64,000 bases of DNA, from NCBI RefSeq assembly GCF_001422405.1, contig NZ_LMMV01000024.1, positions 219,047 to 283,046 on the forward strand, in the 5' to 3' direction. Every line of letters begins with the position of its first letter. Position 1 is the first letter of the stretch. Position numbers and translations under genes: made by a program. Of the stretch, positions 29,497 through 37,924 are shown piece by piece. This DNA comes from Pseudorhodoferax sp. Leaf267 (GTDB lineage Bacteria > Pseudomonadota > Gammaproteobacteria > Burkholderiales > Burkholderiaceae_C). A model generated the notes under the pieces. It worked only from the letters and a program-made list of their open reading frames with translations. It was not told where the DNA came from and searched no databases.

Positions 29497-31686
29497 TCAA
29501 AACTGCGTCCCCACCGTCAAATACACCCGCGGCGTCAGCTCCATGCGCGAACGCGTTTCCACCTCGCTGCCGGCGGCATCCACGCTGCGTCGCACGCGGT
29601 CGAACGGCGCATCGCCGATGTTGAACAGCCCGACGCGCCAGTAGCCCCAGCCGCGCACCAGCCCGCCCAGGTACACGTCCAGCGCCGCGCGCGGGGCGCT
29701 GCGCCCGCTGGCCGGCGCGCTGTTCAATTTCGCCGGCCCGGTCAGCGTCAACGTGGCGCCGCCGAACAGGCCACCCGCGCGCGGCACGGGCTTGGCGATG
29801 GTGGCGCTGGCCGTGTAGCGCGCCTGGCCCGGGATCCGGCTGCCGGCGTCGGGGCCGTCCAGCATGCGCGACTGCAGCAAGCTGGCGTTGGCCGACAAGG
29901 TCCAGTCCGCGCCCAGGCCTACCCAGGTGAGGCCGGTCCTGGCGTCGGCCTCCAGGCCCCAGACGATCGCGCCACCGACGTTGCCGCGCCGCTCGGTCCA
30001 GCGCCCGGCGTCCAGCGTGGTCACGGTGGCGATGGTGTCGTGCAGGCGGCGCACGAACAGGTTCAGCCCCACCTGGCCCTGGGGCGCCAGCCGCCGCTCC
30101 AGCCCCGTGTCCAGCGTCCACGCCACCTCGGGCCGCAGGGCGGGGTTGCCGGCCGTGTCGGGGTTGTCCAGCCCGTTGCTGCCCTGGCTGGGGATGCGCC
30201 GGTCCACCAGGTCCCAGATGTTGGGGTTGCGCGTCACGCGCGAGAGGTTCAGCCGCCACTGCAGCTGCTCGTCGATCGGCGTGCGCAGGTGCAGCGAGGG
30301 TTGCAGCAGGTTCGTGCGGCGCTCGGCCAGCAGCGCGGCGTCGCTGCCGCTGATGGCCAGCGACTCGCCGCGCAGGCCGGCGGTCAGGGTGGTGTGGGCC
30401 GGCAGCTCCCATTCGTTCTGGCCCCACACCACCTGCCGGCGCACGACCACGCCCAGGTCCAGCGGGCCGGCGGCGCCCTGGGACTGGCTCTGGTTGCGCA
30501 CGTCCAGGCGCCGCTCGTCCACCAGCGCACCCAGCTGCCACAGCAGCGGGTCGGCCGTGCCGGACAGCTTGGCCGACAGCGATCGCAAGCGGTCATCGCG
30601 GTCGTCGTGGAAGGCGTAAGCCTCGGCGCCGGTGCGGCCCACGCGGTCCACGGTGTCGGACGTGCGGCTCAGCGCCAGCGTGGTCTCCAGCTTGCTGCGC
30701 GCGAAGCGGTGCGTCCAGTCGGCCGCGGCTTGCAGGTACTGGCGTTCGTAGCGGTGGGTTTCCGCCGTGTCGAGCGCATACGGGCCGGTGGCCCCCGTGC
30801 CATCGCCCTGGCTGTCATATCGGCCAGCGAAGCGTGCGCGGCTCAGCGTGCCGCGCAGCGCCAGCTGGTCCGAGGGGCCGATGCGGCCCTGCAGGCGCGG
30901 CAGCAGCGTCTGGTCGGTGCGCTTGAAGCGGCCCTGGGCTTCGGAGGCGAACACACTGGCGCCGTCGACCCGGCGCTCGCGCGCCACGTCCGAGCCCAGC
31001 AGCAGGCCGATGCTGGAGACGGCGACGAAGTAGGACCAGGGTGGGCTGGGCGCTGCGCCTGCATCGGCCGGGTCGGCGGCTTTGCCGCTGCCCGGCAGCG
31101 GACCGGCCTTGGAGAAGAAGGCCTGGCCGGCATGCCGGCCCCACACGGTGTTGTCGGTCAGCCGGACGATGGTCTCGCGCTGCGCGCTGGCCTGGCGCAG
31201 CACGATGTTCAGCGTGCCGCCCGTGGCACCGGAGAACTCGGCCGTCGGCGCGCGCACGACCTCGATGCGCTCGACCACCTCGGCCGGCAACTGGTCCAGT
31301 GGCAGCTGCGTGCGGCCACTGCCCACGCGCTGGCCATCGACCAGCAATTGCGTGGCGCTGCGCTCCATGCCGCGCATGCGGATCTCGATGCCGCCATTGG
31401 CATTCGGCGTGACCTGCACGCCGGGCAGCTGGCGCAGCACGTCGGCCACCGAGAACGCGCCGAGCTGGGCGATGTCGGCGCGGTCCACCACCACGAGTGA
31501 ACCGGTGGCGAAGAAGCGCTGCTCGATGGAGCGCCGGGCCGAGACGGTGACGCCCTCCAGTTGGCGCGCCGGCGGGTCGTCGGCGTCGCCGGGCGTGCCC
31601 TGGGACCAGCCGACGCCCGGCGCCGCCAGCAAGGCGGCCGCAAGCGACCAGAGGCAGCGCTGGTGCGCCGTGGTTCGATGGTGCAT
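29497..31686 (-). CDS. TonB-dependent outer-membrane receptor
   Basis: A 729-residue protein. The ATG at 31686 gives a signal peptide (about 1-28, ending VGWSQ), a TonB-box-like EGVTVSA at about 44-50, then the plug domain (SVADVLRQLPGVQVTPN, IEIRMRGMERSATQLLVDGQRV, DQLPAEVVERIEVVRAP, GGTLNIVL). A 22-strand barrel follows, ending in the terminal aromatic residue (LTVGTQF). The plug resembles siderophore/cobalamin receptors with a short form. No TonB, ExbB or Fur site is visible nearby. The substrate is unknown; the downstream serine hydrolase may be related. Confidence 0.92.
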   Translation of the reverse strand: MHHRTTAHQRCLWSLAAALLAAPGVGWSQGTPGDADDPPARQLEGVTVSARRSIEQRFFATGSLVVVDRADIAQLGAFSVADVLRQLPGVQVTPNANGGIEIRMRGMERSATQLLVDGQRVGSGRTQLPLDQLPAEVVERIEVVRAPTAEFSGATGGTLNIVLRQASAQRETIVRLTDNTVWGRHAGQAFFSKAGPLPGSGKAADPADAGAAPSPPWSYFVAVSSIGLLLGSDVARERRVDGASVFASEAQGRFKRTDQTLLPRLQGRIGPSDQLALRGTLSRARFAGRYDSQGDGTGATGPYALDTAETHRYERQYLQAAADWTHRFARSKLETTLALSRTSDTVDRVGRTGAEAYAFHDDRDDRLRSLSAKLSGTADPLLWQLGALVDERRLDVRNQSQSQGAAGPLDLGVVVRRQVVWGQNEWELPAHTTLTAGLRGESLAISGSDAALLAERRTNLLQPSLHLRTPIDEQLQWRLNLSRVTRNPNIWDLVDRRIPSQGSNGLDNPDTAGNPALRPEVAWTLDTGLERRLAPQGQVGLNLFVRRLHDTIATVTTLDAGRWTERRGNVGGAIVWGLEADARTGLTWVGLGADWTLSANASLLQSRMLDGPDAGSRIPGQARYTASATIAKPVPRAGGLFGGATLTLTGPAKLNSAPASGRSAPRAALDVYLGGLVRGWGYWRVGLFNIGDAPFDRVRRSVDAAGSEVETRSRMELTPRVYLTVGTQF

Positions 31687-31787
31687 GGGATGGTCTCCAG
31701 CCCTGTTGTGTTTCTTGTGCGTGGCGATTGTGGCGCGCCGTGGCGCGAGAGCCTGCGCTGCGCGCCCTGCTGGCGACACCCGCCTCC

Positions 31788-31793
31788 TAGAAT
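31788..31793 (+). promoter_or_regulatory. Possible -10 element of the MFS gene
   Basis: TAGAAT in the context CCTAGAATCGCC, 34 bases before the ATG of the MFS gene. The same context occurs before argD. No clear -35. Confidence 0.35.
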
Positions 31794-31826
31794 CGCCCGC
31801 GCACCGCCGCGCGCCCGCCTACCCCC

Positions 31827-33050
31827 ATGCCCGATTCCCCCGCTCTCACGCCCGCGCTGCGCCGCTCCATCCTGCTGCTGTCGCTGTCCAACTTCTCCAG
31901 CATGTCGGTGCAGCGCATCTGCGACGCCATGCTGCCGGCGCTGGCACTGGAGTTCTCGGTCTCGCTCGCGCAGGCCGCGCAGGTGGTCTCGTTCTTCGCC
32001 ATCGCCTATGGCGCGGCGCTGCTGGTCTACGGCCCGCTCGGCGACCGCGTCGGCAAGTTCCGCCTGATCGCGTTGTGCACGCTGGCCTGCAGCGTCGGCA
32101 GCATCGTCTCGGCACTCGCGCCGGACCTGGCCACGCTGGTGCTGGGCCGCGTCCTCGTGGCGCTGGCGGCGGCCGCCATGATCCCCATGGGCCTGGCCTG
32201 GGTCGGCGACGCGGTCAGCTATGAGCGGCGGCAGGAGACGCTGGCGTTGCTGGGCCTGGGCTCCACGCTGGGCCTGGTCAGCGGGCAACTGCTGGGCGGC
32301 GTGTTCACCGACTGGTTCGGCTGGCGCTGGGCCTTCTGGTTCCTGACCGCGCTGTTCGGCATCGTCGGCACGCTGCAGTGGCGCGACTGGCAGCAGCAGC
32401 GCGTGCGCCCGCACCACATGGCCGGCCTGACGGGCGATGCGGGCCCGCGCCACAGCTTCGGCACGCAGCTGCGCATGATCCTGCGGCGCCCGCATGTGCG
32501 GGCCGTGCTCACGGTGTCGGTGCTGAACGGCGCGTTGGCCTTCGGCGCCATGGCGATCTGGGCCTCGCACCTGCATGCCACGCTGGGCCTGTCTCTGGCC
32601 GCGTCAGGCGCCAGCGCGGCCCTGGCCGGCGTGGGCGGGGTGCTGTACATGCTGACCGCGCGCCGGTTGATCCCCTGGCTGGGCGAGCGCGGCCTGGTGC
32701 GCACGGGCGCCGCCGCCCTGGCCATCGGCGCCTGCGGGCTGGCGTTCACGCCGGTGGGGGCGCTGGCGCCAGTGGCCAGTCTGGTGGCCGGCTTCGGCCT
32801 GTTCATGTTCCAGAACACGTTGCAGACCAACGCCACGCAGATGGCGCCCGAGGCGCGCGGCATGGGCGTGGCCATGTTCTCGGTCTCGCTGTTCATCGGC
32901 CAGTCCATCGGCGTGGTGCTGGCCGCCAGCCTGATCGGGCGCTGGGGCTCGACGGCGGTGGTGGCCGGTGCCGGCTGCGCGATGCTGGTCCTGGGGCAGT
33001 TCTTCGCGCGGGCGCTCCAGCGGCGCGACGCGGCGGCGGCGCGCGCGTGA
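31827..33050 (+). CDS. MFS transporter (drug/metabolite efflux type)
   Basis: A 407-residue protein with about twelve membrane helices. The loop 2-3 motif A is present as GPLGDRVGKFRLI (about residues 69-81). The helix 4-5 arginine-rich loop (DAVSYERRQETLALLGLG) is also clear. The organisation resembles the DHA1 drug:proton antiporters. It is divergent from the TonB-dependent receptor. Its stop overlaps a possible GTG start of the next gene, so the pair is co-transcribed. No substrate can be assigned. Confidence 0.87.
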   Translation: MPDSPALTPALRRSILLLSLSNFSSMSVQRICDAMLPALALEFSVSLAQAAQVVSFFAIAYGAALLVYGPLGDRVGKFRLIALCTLACSVGSIVSALAPDLATLVLGRVLVALAAAAMIPMGLAWVGDAVSYERRQETLALLGLGSTLGLVSGQLLGGVFTDWFGWRWAFWFLTALFGIVGTLQWRDWQQQRVRPHHMAGLTGDAGPRHSFGTQLRMILRRPHVRAVLTVSVLNGALAFGAMAIWASHLHATLGLSLAASGASAALAGVGGVLYMLTARRLIPWLGERGLVRTGAAALAIGACGLAFTPVGALAPVASLVAGFGLFMFQNTLQTNATQMAPEARGMGVAMFSVSLFIGQSIGVVLAASLIGRWGSTAVVAGAGCAMLVLGQFFARALQRRDAAAARA

Positions 33051-33055
33051 GCAGC

Positions 33056-33373
33056 ATGTCGCCGTGCCAGTCCTGCGGCGCCTGCTGCGCCAGCTTCCGC
33101 GTCGACTTCTCGGTGCACGAACTGCTGAGCCAGGGCGGCAGCGTGCCCGACGGCCTGGCGGTCGAGGTGAACGGCCAACTGGCCCGCATGCGCGGCACGG
33201 ACCATGCGCCGCCGCGTTGCGCGGCGCTCACGGGCAGGCTCGGCGAGCAGGTGGCCTGCGGCATCTACGAATGGCGCTGCTCGCCGTGCCGCGAATTCGA
33301 GGCCGGCAGCGATGCCTGTGGGCGCGCACGGGCGCGGCTGGGCCTGCCGACACTGGAAGGCGGGCTGCACTGA
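33056..33373 (+). CDS. YkgJ-family cysteine cluster protein
   Basis: A 105-residue protein. Cysteines are arranged CQSCGACC near the N-terminus, then a Cys before AALTGRLG, then CGIYEWRCSPCREF. This is the UPF0153/YkgJ cysteine-cluster pattern thought to bind zinc or an iron-sulfur cluster. The ATG at 33056 starts three residues before the first cysteine. A GTG at 33047 overlapping the MFS stop is an equally possible start. The role is unknown. Confidence 0.82.
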   Translation: MSPCQSCGACCASFRVDFSVHELLSQGGSVPDGLAVEVNGQLARMRGTDHAPPRCAALTGRLGEQVACGIYEWRCSPCREFEAGSDACGRARARLGLPTLEGGLH

Positions 33374-33393
33374 ACAGTCGGTTTTGGCCCAGC

Positions 33394-33411
33394 TGTCGGA
33401 TTTAACCGACA
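33394..33411. promoter_or_regulatory. 18-base palindrome before kynB (candidate operator)
   Basis: TGTCGG ATTTAA CCGACA has perfect 6-base arms in the 71-base gap before kynB. A related half-site (GTCGGTTTT) lies about 15 bases upstream. The position and symmetry suit a regulator of tryptophan catabolism such as an Lrp-type KynR, but the protein is not in the window. Confidence 0.45.
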
Positions 33412-33444
33412 CCACGACCCGCTGCGCGGCGCTAACTTCGCGGC

Positions 33445-34083
33445 ATGACTTCCTCGCCACGCCTGTGGGACATCTCCCCGCCCGTCTACGTGGGCGCGCC
33501 GGTGTTCCCGGGCGACACGCCGTACCAGCAGAAATGGGCCGCCACCATCGGCCCCGGCTGCCCCGTCAACGTCAGCGAACTCACGCTGTCGCCGCACGTG
33601 GGCGCGCATGCCGACGCGCCACTGCACTACGCGCCCGACGGCGCCAGCATCGGCCACACCGAGCTCGCGCCCTTCCTGGGCCGCTGCCGCGTGATCCACG
33701 CCATCGCGCGCGGCCCGCTGGTGGCGTGGGAGCACATCGCCCACGCCATCGACGCCACGCTGCCGCCACGGGTGCTCGTGCGCACCTATGAACGCGCACC
33801 CGTGGACCGCTGGGACCCGCTGCTCGCCGCCTACGCGCCCGAGACGGTCGAGCGCCTGGCCGCGCTCGGCGTGCGGCTGATCGGCATCGACACGGCCAGC
33901 ATCGACCCGGCCGACAGCAAGACCCTGGAAAGCCATCAGGCCATCCGCCGCCACGACATGCGCGTGCTCGAGAACCTGGTGCTCGACGACGTGCCCGAGG
34001 GTGACTACGAGCTGATCGCGCTGCCGCTCAAGCTCATCACGGCCGATGCATCCCCCGTGCGCGCCGTGTTGCGCGCACTTTGA
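33445..34083 (+). CDS. kynB: Kynurenine formamidase (arylformamidase)
   Basis: A 212-residue metal-dependent hydrolase that converts N-formylkynurenine to kynurenine, step two of tryptophan degradation. The bacterial KynB (cyclase-like) signature is clear: [13 protein letters not shown], and the metal motif [12 protein letters not shown] with its His/Asp residues (about 52-63). [18 protein letters not shown] follows later. It is the first gene of kynB-kynU-kynA; kynU starts 22 bases on. No Shine-Dalgarno is obvious before the ATG. Confidence 0.95.
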   Translation: MTSSPRLWDISPPVYVGAPVFPGDTPYQQKWAATIGPGCPVNVSELTLSPHVGAHADAPLHYAPDGASIGHTELAPFLGRCRVIHAIARGPLVAWEHIAHAIDATLPPRVLVRTYERAPVDRWDPLLAAYAPETVERLAALGVRLIGIDTASIDPADSKTLESHQAIRRHDMRVLENLVLDDVPEGDYELIALPLKLITADASPVRAVLRAL

Positions 34084-34105
34084 TTCCTTGTTGGAGACCT
34101 GTTCC

Positions 34106-35458
34106 ATGACCACGCTGGACGACTGCCGCCGCCTCGACGCCGCGGACCCGCTGCGCGCATTGCGCGACCTGTTCACGATCCCCGAGGGCGTGATCTACCT
34201 GGACGGCAATTCGCTCGGCGTGATGCCCGCCGCCGCGCCGGCCCGCATCGCCAAGGCCGTCACCGAGGAGTGGGGCACGCAACTCATCCGCGCCTGGAAC
34301 TCGGCCGGATGGTTCGACCTGCCGCAGCGCCTGGGCGACAAGCTTGCGCGCCTGGTCGGTGCGCAGCCCGGCGAGCTGGTGTGCACCGATTCCACCTCGA
34401 TCAACCTGTTCAAGGTGCTCAGCGCCGCGCTCAAGATCGCGGCCGAGGACGCGCCCGCGCGCCGCCTGCTGGTGAGCGAACGCAGCAACTTCCCGACCGA
34501 CCTGTACATCGCCGAAGGCCTGTGCCGCGAGCGCGGCCTCACGCTGCACCTGGTCGACACGCCAGGCGAGATCCCCGCGCTGCTGCAGTCCGGCCAGGTG
34601 GCCGTGCTCATGCTCACGCACGTGAACTACCGCACCGGCGCCATGCACGACATGGCGGCCCTCAGCGCCCAGGCGCATGCGGCTGGCACGCTGGCCGTGT
34701 GGGACCTGGCGCACAGCGCGGGCGCCGTGCCCGTGCAGCTCAACGCCGACGGTGCCGACTTCGCCGTGGGCTGCGGCTACAAGTACTTGAACGGCGGCCC
34801 CGGCGCACCGGCCTTCGTGTGGGTGCGCCCGCGCCATGCGGAGCGCTTCTGGCAGCCGCTGTCGGGCTGGTGGGGCCATGCCGCGCCGTTCGCATTCACG
34901 CCGGACTACCGGCCCGCCCCGGGCGTCACGCGCTACCTGTGCGGCACGCAGCCCATCCTGTCGCTGACGGGCCTCGAATGCGGGCTGGACACGGTGCTGG
35001 CGGCCGAGCCGCTGGGCGGCATGCAGGCACTGCGCAAGAAATCGCTGGCGCTGACGGACCTGTTCATCGCGCTCGTGCAGGAGCGCTGCGAGGGCCTGCG
35101 CCTCGTCACGCCGCGCGACCACGCGCAACGCGGCTCGCAGGTCTGTCTCAGCCGACATGACCCCCACGCTCCGCCGCTTCGCGGGTCGCCGCGCCCCGAG
35201 GGGGCCGTCGCCGCCTTGGGGCGGCACGGCGGCGGCGAGTCGGGCGCCTACGCCATCGTGCAAGCCCTGATCGCGCGGGGCGTGATCGGCGACTACCGCG
35301 CCGGCGACAGCCAGATGCCGGACATCCTGCGCTTCGGTTTCACGCCGCTGTACCTGGGCTTCGAGGACGTGTGGCACGCCGTCGAACACCTGCGCGAGGT
35401 GCTCGCCACCGAAGAATGGCGCCAGCCCGAGTTCAACCAGAAGAACGCGGTGACGTGA
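34106..35458 (+). CDS. kynU: Kynureninase carrying an in-frame repeat insertion
   Basis: A 450-residue PLP enzyme that cleaves kynurenine to anthranilate and alanine. The N-terminal [33 protein letters not shown] and the PLP-lysine segment [15 protein letters not shown] are all intact. Usual length is about 415-425 residues. The surplus is a block of about 30 residues between QVCLS and [13 protein letters not shown]. It is encoded by a GC-rich intergenic-type repeat (35153-35243) and keeps the frame. The insertion lies on a surface region before the C-terminal domain, so activity may persist. The stop overlaps the kynA start by one base. Confidence 0.93.
   Translation: MTTLDDCRRLDAADPLRALRDLFTIPEGVIYLDGNSLGVMPAAAPARIAKAVTEEWGTQLIRAWNSAGWFDLPQRLGDKLARLVGAQPGELVCTDSTSINLFKVLSAALKIAAEDAPARRLLVSERSNFPTDLYIAEGLCRERGLTLHLVDTPGEIPALLQSGQVAVLMLTHVNYRTGAMHDMAALSAQAHAAGTLAVWDLAHSAGAVPVQLNADGADFAVGCGYKYLNGGPGAPAFVWVRPRHAERFWQPLSGWWGHAAPFAFTPDYRPAPGVTRYLCGTQPILSLTGLECGLDTVLAAEPLGGMQALRKKSLALTDLFIALVQERCEGLRLVTPRDHAQRGSQVCLSRHDPHAPPLRGSPRPEGAVAALGRHGGGESGAYAIVQALIARGVIGDYRAGDSQMPDILRFGFTPLYLGFEDVWHAVEHLREVLATEEWRQPEFNQKNAVT
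35153..35243 (+). repeat. GC-rich intergenic-type repeat inserted within kynU
   Basis: The stretch CCCCCACGCTCCGCCGCTTC ... CCCCGAGGGGGCCGTCGCC ... TTGGGGCGGC has the dyads of a short palindromic repeat that I recall from Comamonadaceae intergenic regions. CCCCGAGGGG alone is a perfect dyad. It interrupts the kynureninase alignment without breaking the frame. Confidence 0.7.
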
Positions 35459-36294
35459 TGACGACGGAAAAGATCGTTCAGGACGAAAAAGCCCAGCTGG
35501 ACTTCAGCCAGTCCATGAGCTACGGCGACTACCTGCACCTGGACGAGATCCTCAACGCCCAGCACCCGCTGTCGCCCGCGCACGACGAGATGCTGTTCAT
35601 CGTGCAGCACCAGACCAGCGAACTGTGGATGAAGCTCATGCTGCACGAGCTGCGCGCCGCCATCCGTGCGGTGGCCGAGGACCGGCGCGCCGACGGCTTC
35701 AAGATGCTGGCCCGGGTCTCGCGCATCATGGAGCAGCTGGTGAGCGCATGGACGGTGCTGTCCACCATGACGCCGCCCGAGTACAGCGCGATGCGGCCCT
35801 ACCTGGCCAGCTCCAGCGGTTTCCAGAGCGCGCAGTACCGGTGCATCGAGTTCGCGCTGGGCAACAAGAACGCCGCCATGCTCAAGCCGCATGCGCACCG
35901 GCCCGACCTGTTGGCCGAGGTCGAGGCCGCCTACCGTTCGCCGTCGCTGTACGACGAAGCCCTGCGCCTGCTGGCGCGCCAGGGCCTGGCCATCCCGGCC
36001 GGCCATCTGGAGCGCGACTGGAGCCAGCCCTACGCTGCCAGCCCCGAGGTCGAGGCCGCGTGGGCCGAGGTCTACCGCGACCCGCACACCCACTGGGACC
36101 TGTACCAGCTCGGCGAGAAGCTCACCGACATCGAGGACGCGTTCAGGCTCTGGCGCTTTCGCCACGTGACCACGGTGGAGCGCGTGATCGGCTTCAAGCG
36201 TGGCACCGGCGGCACGGGCGGCGTGAGCTATCTGCGCAAGATGCTGGACGTGGTGCTGTTCCCGGAGATCTGGTCGGTGCGCACGGCGCTGTAG
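35458..36294 (+). CDS. kynA: Tryptophan 2,3-dioxygenase
   Basis: A 278-residue heme enzyme that opens the indole ring of tryptophan, step one of the kynurenine pathway. Landmarks are [32 protein letters not shown] (substrate pocket), [11 protein letters not shown], the heme-ligand His in [23 protein letters not shown], and [15 protein letters not shown] at the end. Its ATG overlaps the kynU stop, so all three kyn genes are one unit giving anthranilate. Downstream anthranilate genes are not in the window. Confidence 0.97.
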   Translation: MTTEKIVQDEKAQLDFSQSMSYGDYLHLDEILNAQHPLSPAHDEMLFIVQHQTSELWMKLMLHELRAAIRAVAEDRRADGFKMLARVSRIMEQLVSAWTVLSTMTPPEYSAMRPYLASSSGFQSAQYRCIEFALGNKNAAMLKPHAHRPDLLAEVEAAYRSPSLYDEALRLLARQGLAIPAGHLERDWSQPYAASPEVEAAWAEVYRDPHTHWDLYQLGEKLTDIEDAFRLWRFRHVTTVERVIGFKRGTGGTGGVSYLRKMLDVVLFPEIWSVRTAL

Positions 36295-36348
36295 GCCTGC
36301 GGGTTTGGAAGGGCGGCAACGGGAGGCCGCGCGGATCAAAATCGCCAG

Positions 36349-36552
36349 ATGACCACCTACGAGATCAGCCTGCTGCTGCCCGACCCTGACGACAAGGGCG
36401 TGCGCGTGTTCCGCGTGAATGCCAGCTACATCCACGACGAGCCGGCCCTGAGCCCCCAGCAGAAGGCGGCCATCCGCGCGCTGCCGCCTGGCGGCGTGTG
36501 GACCGGCAATGCCATCCAGATCAAGCGGCTGGAGGTGTCCGGGCCGCACTGA
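36349..36552 (+). CDS. Small conserved-looking protein of unknown function
   Basis: A 67-residue frame (MTTYEISLLLPDPDDKGVRV...) with codon use like the neighbours, acidic, without a signal or membrane segment. It ends with AIQIKRLEVSGPH. It starts 54 bases after kynA on the same strand; the ribosome site is weak. I do not recognise the family. The next gene downstream is a broken flavoprotein, so this may be part of the same old operon. Confidence 0.5.
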   Translation: MTTYEISLLLPDPDDKGVRVFRVNASYIHDEPALSPQQKAAIRALPPGGVWTGNAIQIKRLEVSGPH

Positions 36553-36594
36553 CACCACGCCCGCAGACAAGCGGCACAAGAAGGAGACAAGAAC

Positions 36595-37101
36595 ATGCAA
36601 CAGCCTCCCATCGAGACCGACTACCTCGTCATCGGCGCGGGCGCCGCCGGCCTGGCCTTTGCCGACGCGCTGCTGGCCGAGACCGCCGACGCGCACATCA
36701 CCATCGTCGACCGCCACGGCAAGCCTGGCGGCCACTGGAACGACGCCTACTCCTTCGTCACGCTGCACCAGCCCTCGGCCTTCTACGGCGTGAACTCGCT
36801 GGCGCTGGGCAGCGGGCACAAGGACACGATCGGCCTGAACCGGGGCCTGTACGAGCTGGCCTCGGGCGCCGAGGTCAGCGGCTACTTCGACCGCGTGATG
36901 CAGCAGCGCCTGCTGCCCAGCGGCCGTGTGCGCTACCACCCGCTGTGCAACGCGCTGGGCGCCGGCGGCTTCGAATCGCTGCTGTCCGGTGCGCGCACGC
37001 AGGTCCACGTGCGGCGCAAGACCGTGATCGCGCGCTTCAAGGACATGGCCGCCGCCGCCATGGCCAACCTGCCGCGCCTGGTGGAGCGCGCCAGCGTCTG
37101 A
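36595..37101 (+). pseudogene. FAD-dependent oxidoreductase collapsed by internal deletion
   Basis: A 168-codon frame. Residues 1-144 are the N-terminal part of an FAD/NAD(P)-binding oxidoreductase: TDYLVIGAGAAGLAFADALL (dinucleotide fold), RHGKPGGHWNDAYSFV, LHQPSAFYGVNS, VRYHPLCNALG and HVRRKTV. Relatives are about 450-500 residues. After Val144 (near 37027) the sequence jumps to RFKDMAAAAMANLPRLVERA, which looks like the extreme C-terminal helix of the same family. The NADP-binding half and substrate domain are gone. A good ribosome site (AAGGAG) remains. The product could be made but is unlikely to be a working enzyme. Confidence 0.72.
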
Positions 37102-37107
37102 GCCAGG

Positions 37108-37785
37108 TCAGGGCGCCGACAGCGCCACCGTCCCCAGCGCGCTGGCGAACGTGGTGGGCACGGGCTGCCCGGCGCGCAAGGCCTTCTGACGTGCAAGTCC
37201 GTGGTTCGCATCGGCCGGGAAGAACCGCATGCGCTTGCCCGCGCGGCGCCCTGCCAGCGCCTCGTCGCGCGCGATCGCGCCGCCGCCGATGGCCACCATC
37301 TCGTCGCTGACTGCGACCATGGCGGCCGAGGTCGGGCCGAGCGTGCCGTTGGCGTCCGCGCCGCCCCAGGTGCTGTCCTGCACCAGGAACACATGGTCGA
37401 CGGCCGGCGACCAGTGGCCGCCGCCCTCCAGCGCCTTGGTCGACACGATGCCCATGGTTTCGAAGCCGAGCTGCCGGGCCAGCGCGTACACGCTGCCGAT
37501 GCCGTCGGGCGTCGCGCCGATGTTCACGAGCGTGCGCGCGGGGTCGTTCTCAGCGAGCACGGCCGCAGCCTGGGCCAGCATGGCGGCGTGGTCCTGGTAC
37601 TCGGCGCCGGAATAGCCGAGGAAGGTCAGCACCCGCTTGTGGCGCCCGGCGACCCAGCGCTGGATGTCGGCGAGCGTGGCGCGGTGCTCGCGCGCGTCCT
37701 GCGCCTGGGCGGCCTGGGCGGCAGGCAGGCCCGCCGCGCAGGCTGCGATGGCGGAGGCAGAAGCGGTGAAGGAGCGACGTTGCAT
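37108..37785 (-). CDS. Exported protein of unknown function, possible LOG/SLOG-like fold
   Basis: A 225-residue protein from ATG 37785. The first 30 residues look like an export signal with a twin-Arg start (MQRRSFTAS, then a hydrophobic Ala-rich core, AQAAQA). The mature part has Rossmann-like glycine strands: LTFLGYSGAEYQDH, LVNIGATPDGIGSVYALARQLGFETMGIVSTKAL, and AVSDEMVAIGGGAIARDEALAG. The last is reminiscent of lysine-decarboxylase-like (LOG) nucleotide-binding folds. I do not recognise a named family. It converges on the flavoprotein remnant and is divergent from the ion channel gene. Confidence 0.6.
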   Translation of the reverse strand: MQRRSFTASASAIAACAAGLPAAQAAQAQDAREHRATLADIQRWVAGRHKRVLTFLGYSGAEYQDHAAMLAQAAAVLAENDPARTLVNIGATPDGIGSVYALARQLGFETMGIVSTKALEGGGHWSPAVDHVFLVQDSTWGGADANGTLGPTSAAMVAVSDEMVAIGGGAIARDEALAGRRAGKRMRFFPADANHGLARQKALRAGQPVPTTFASALGTVALSAP

Positions 37786-37924
37786 GGGCGGTCTCGTGGA
37801 TGGCAAATGGCCAGCATACGCGCAGCGTCAAGCACCGCCGGGCCGCCCCAAGGTGCTCAGCACCGCAGCACGCAGTGCGAAGGTTCTCAAGTGAGCACCG
37901 CGCGCCGTGTGGAGAATGCGGCCG

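Noticed and set aside
29443-31500. A 685-codon plus-strand frame over the TonB receptor
   Set aside because: Antisense shadow; no recognisable domain and no ribosome site.
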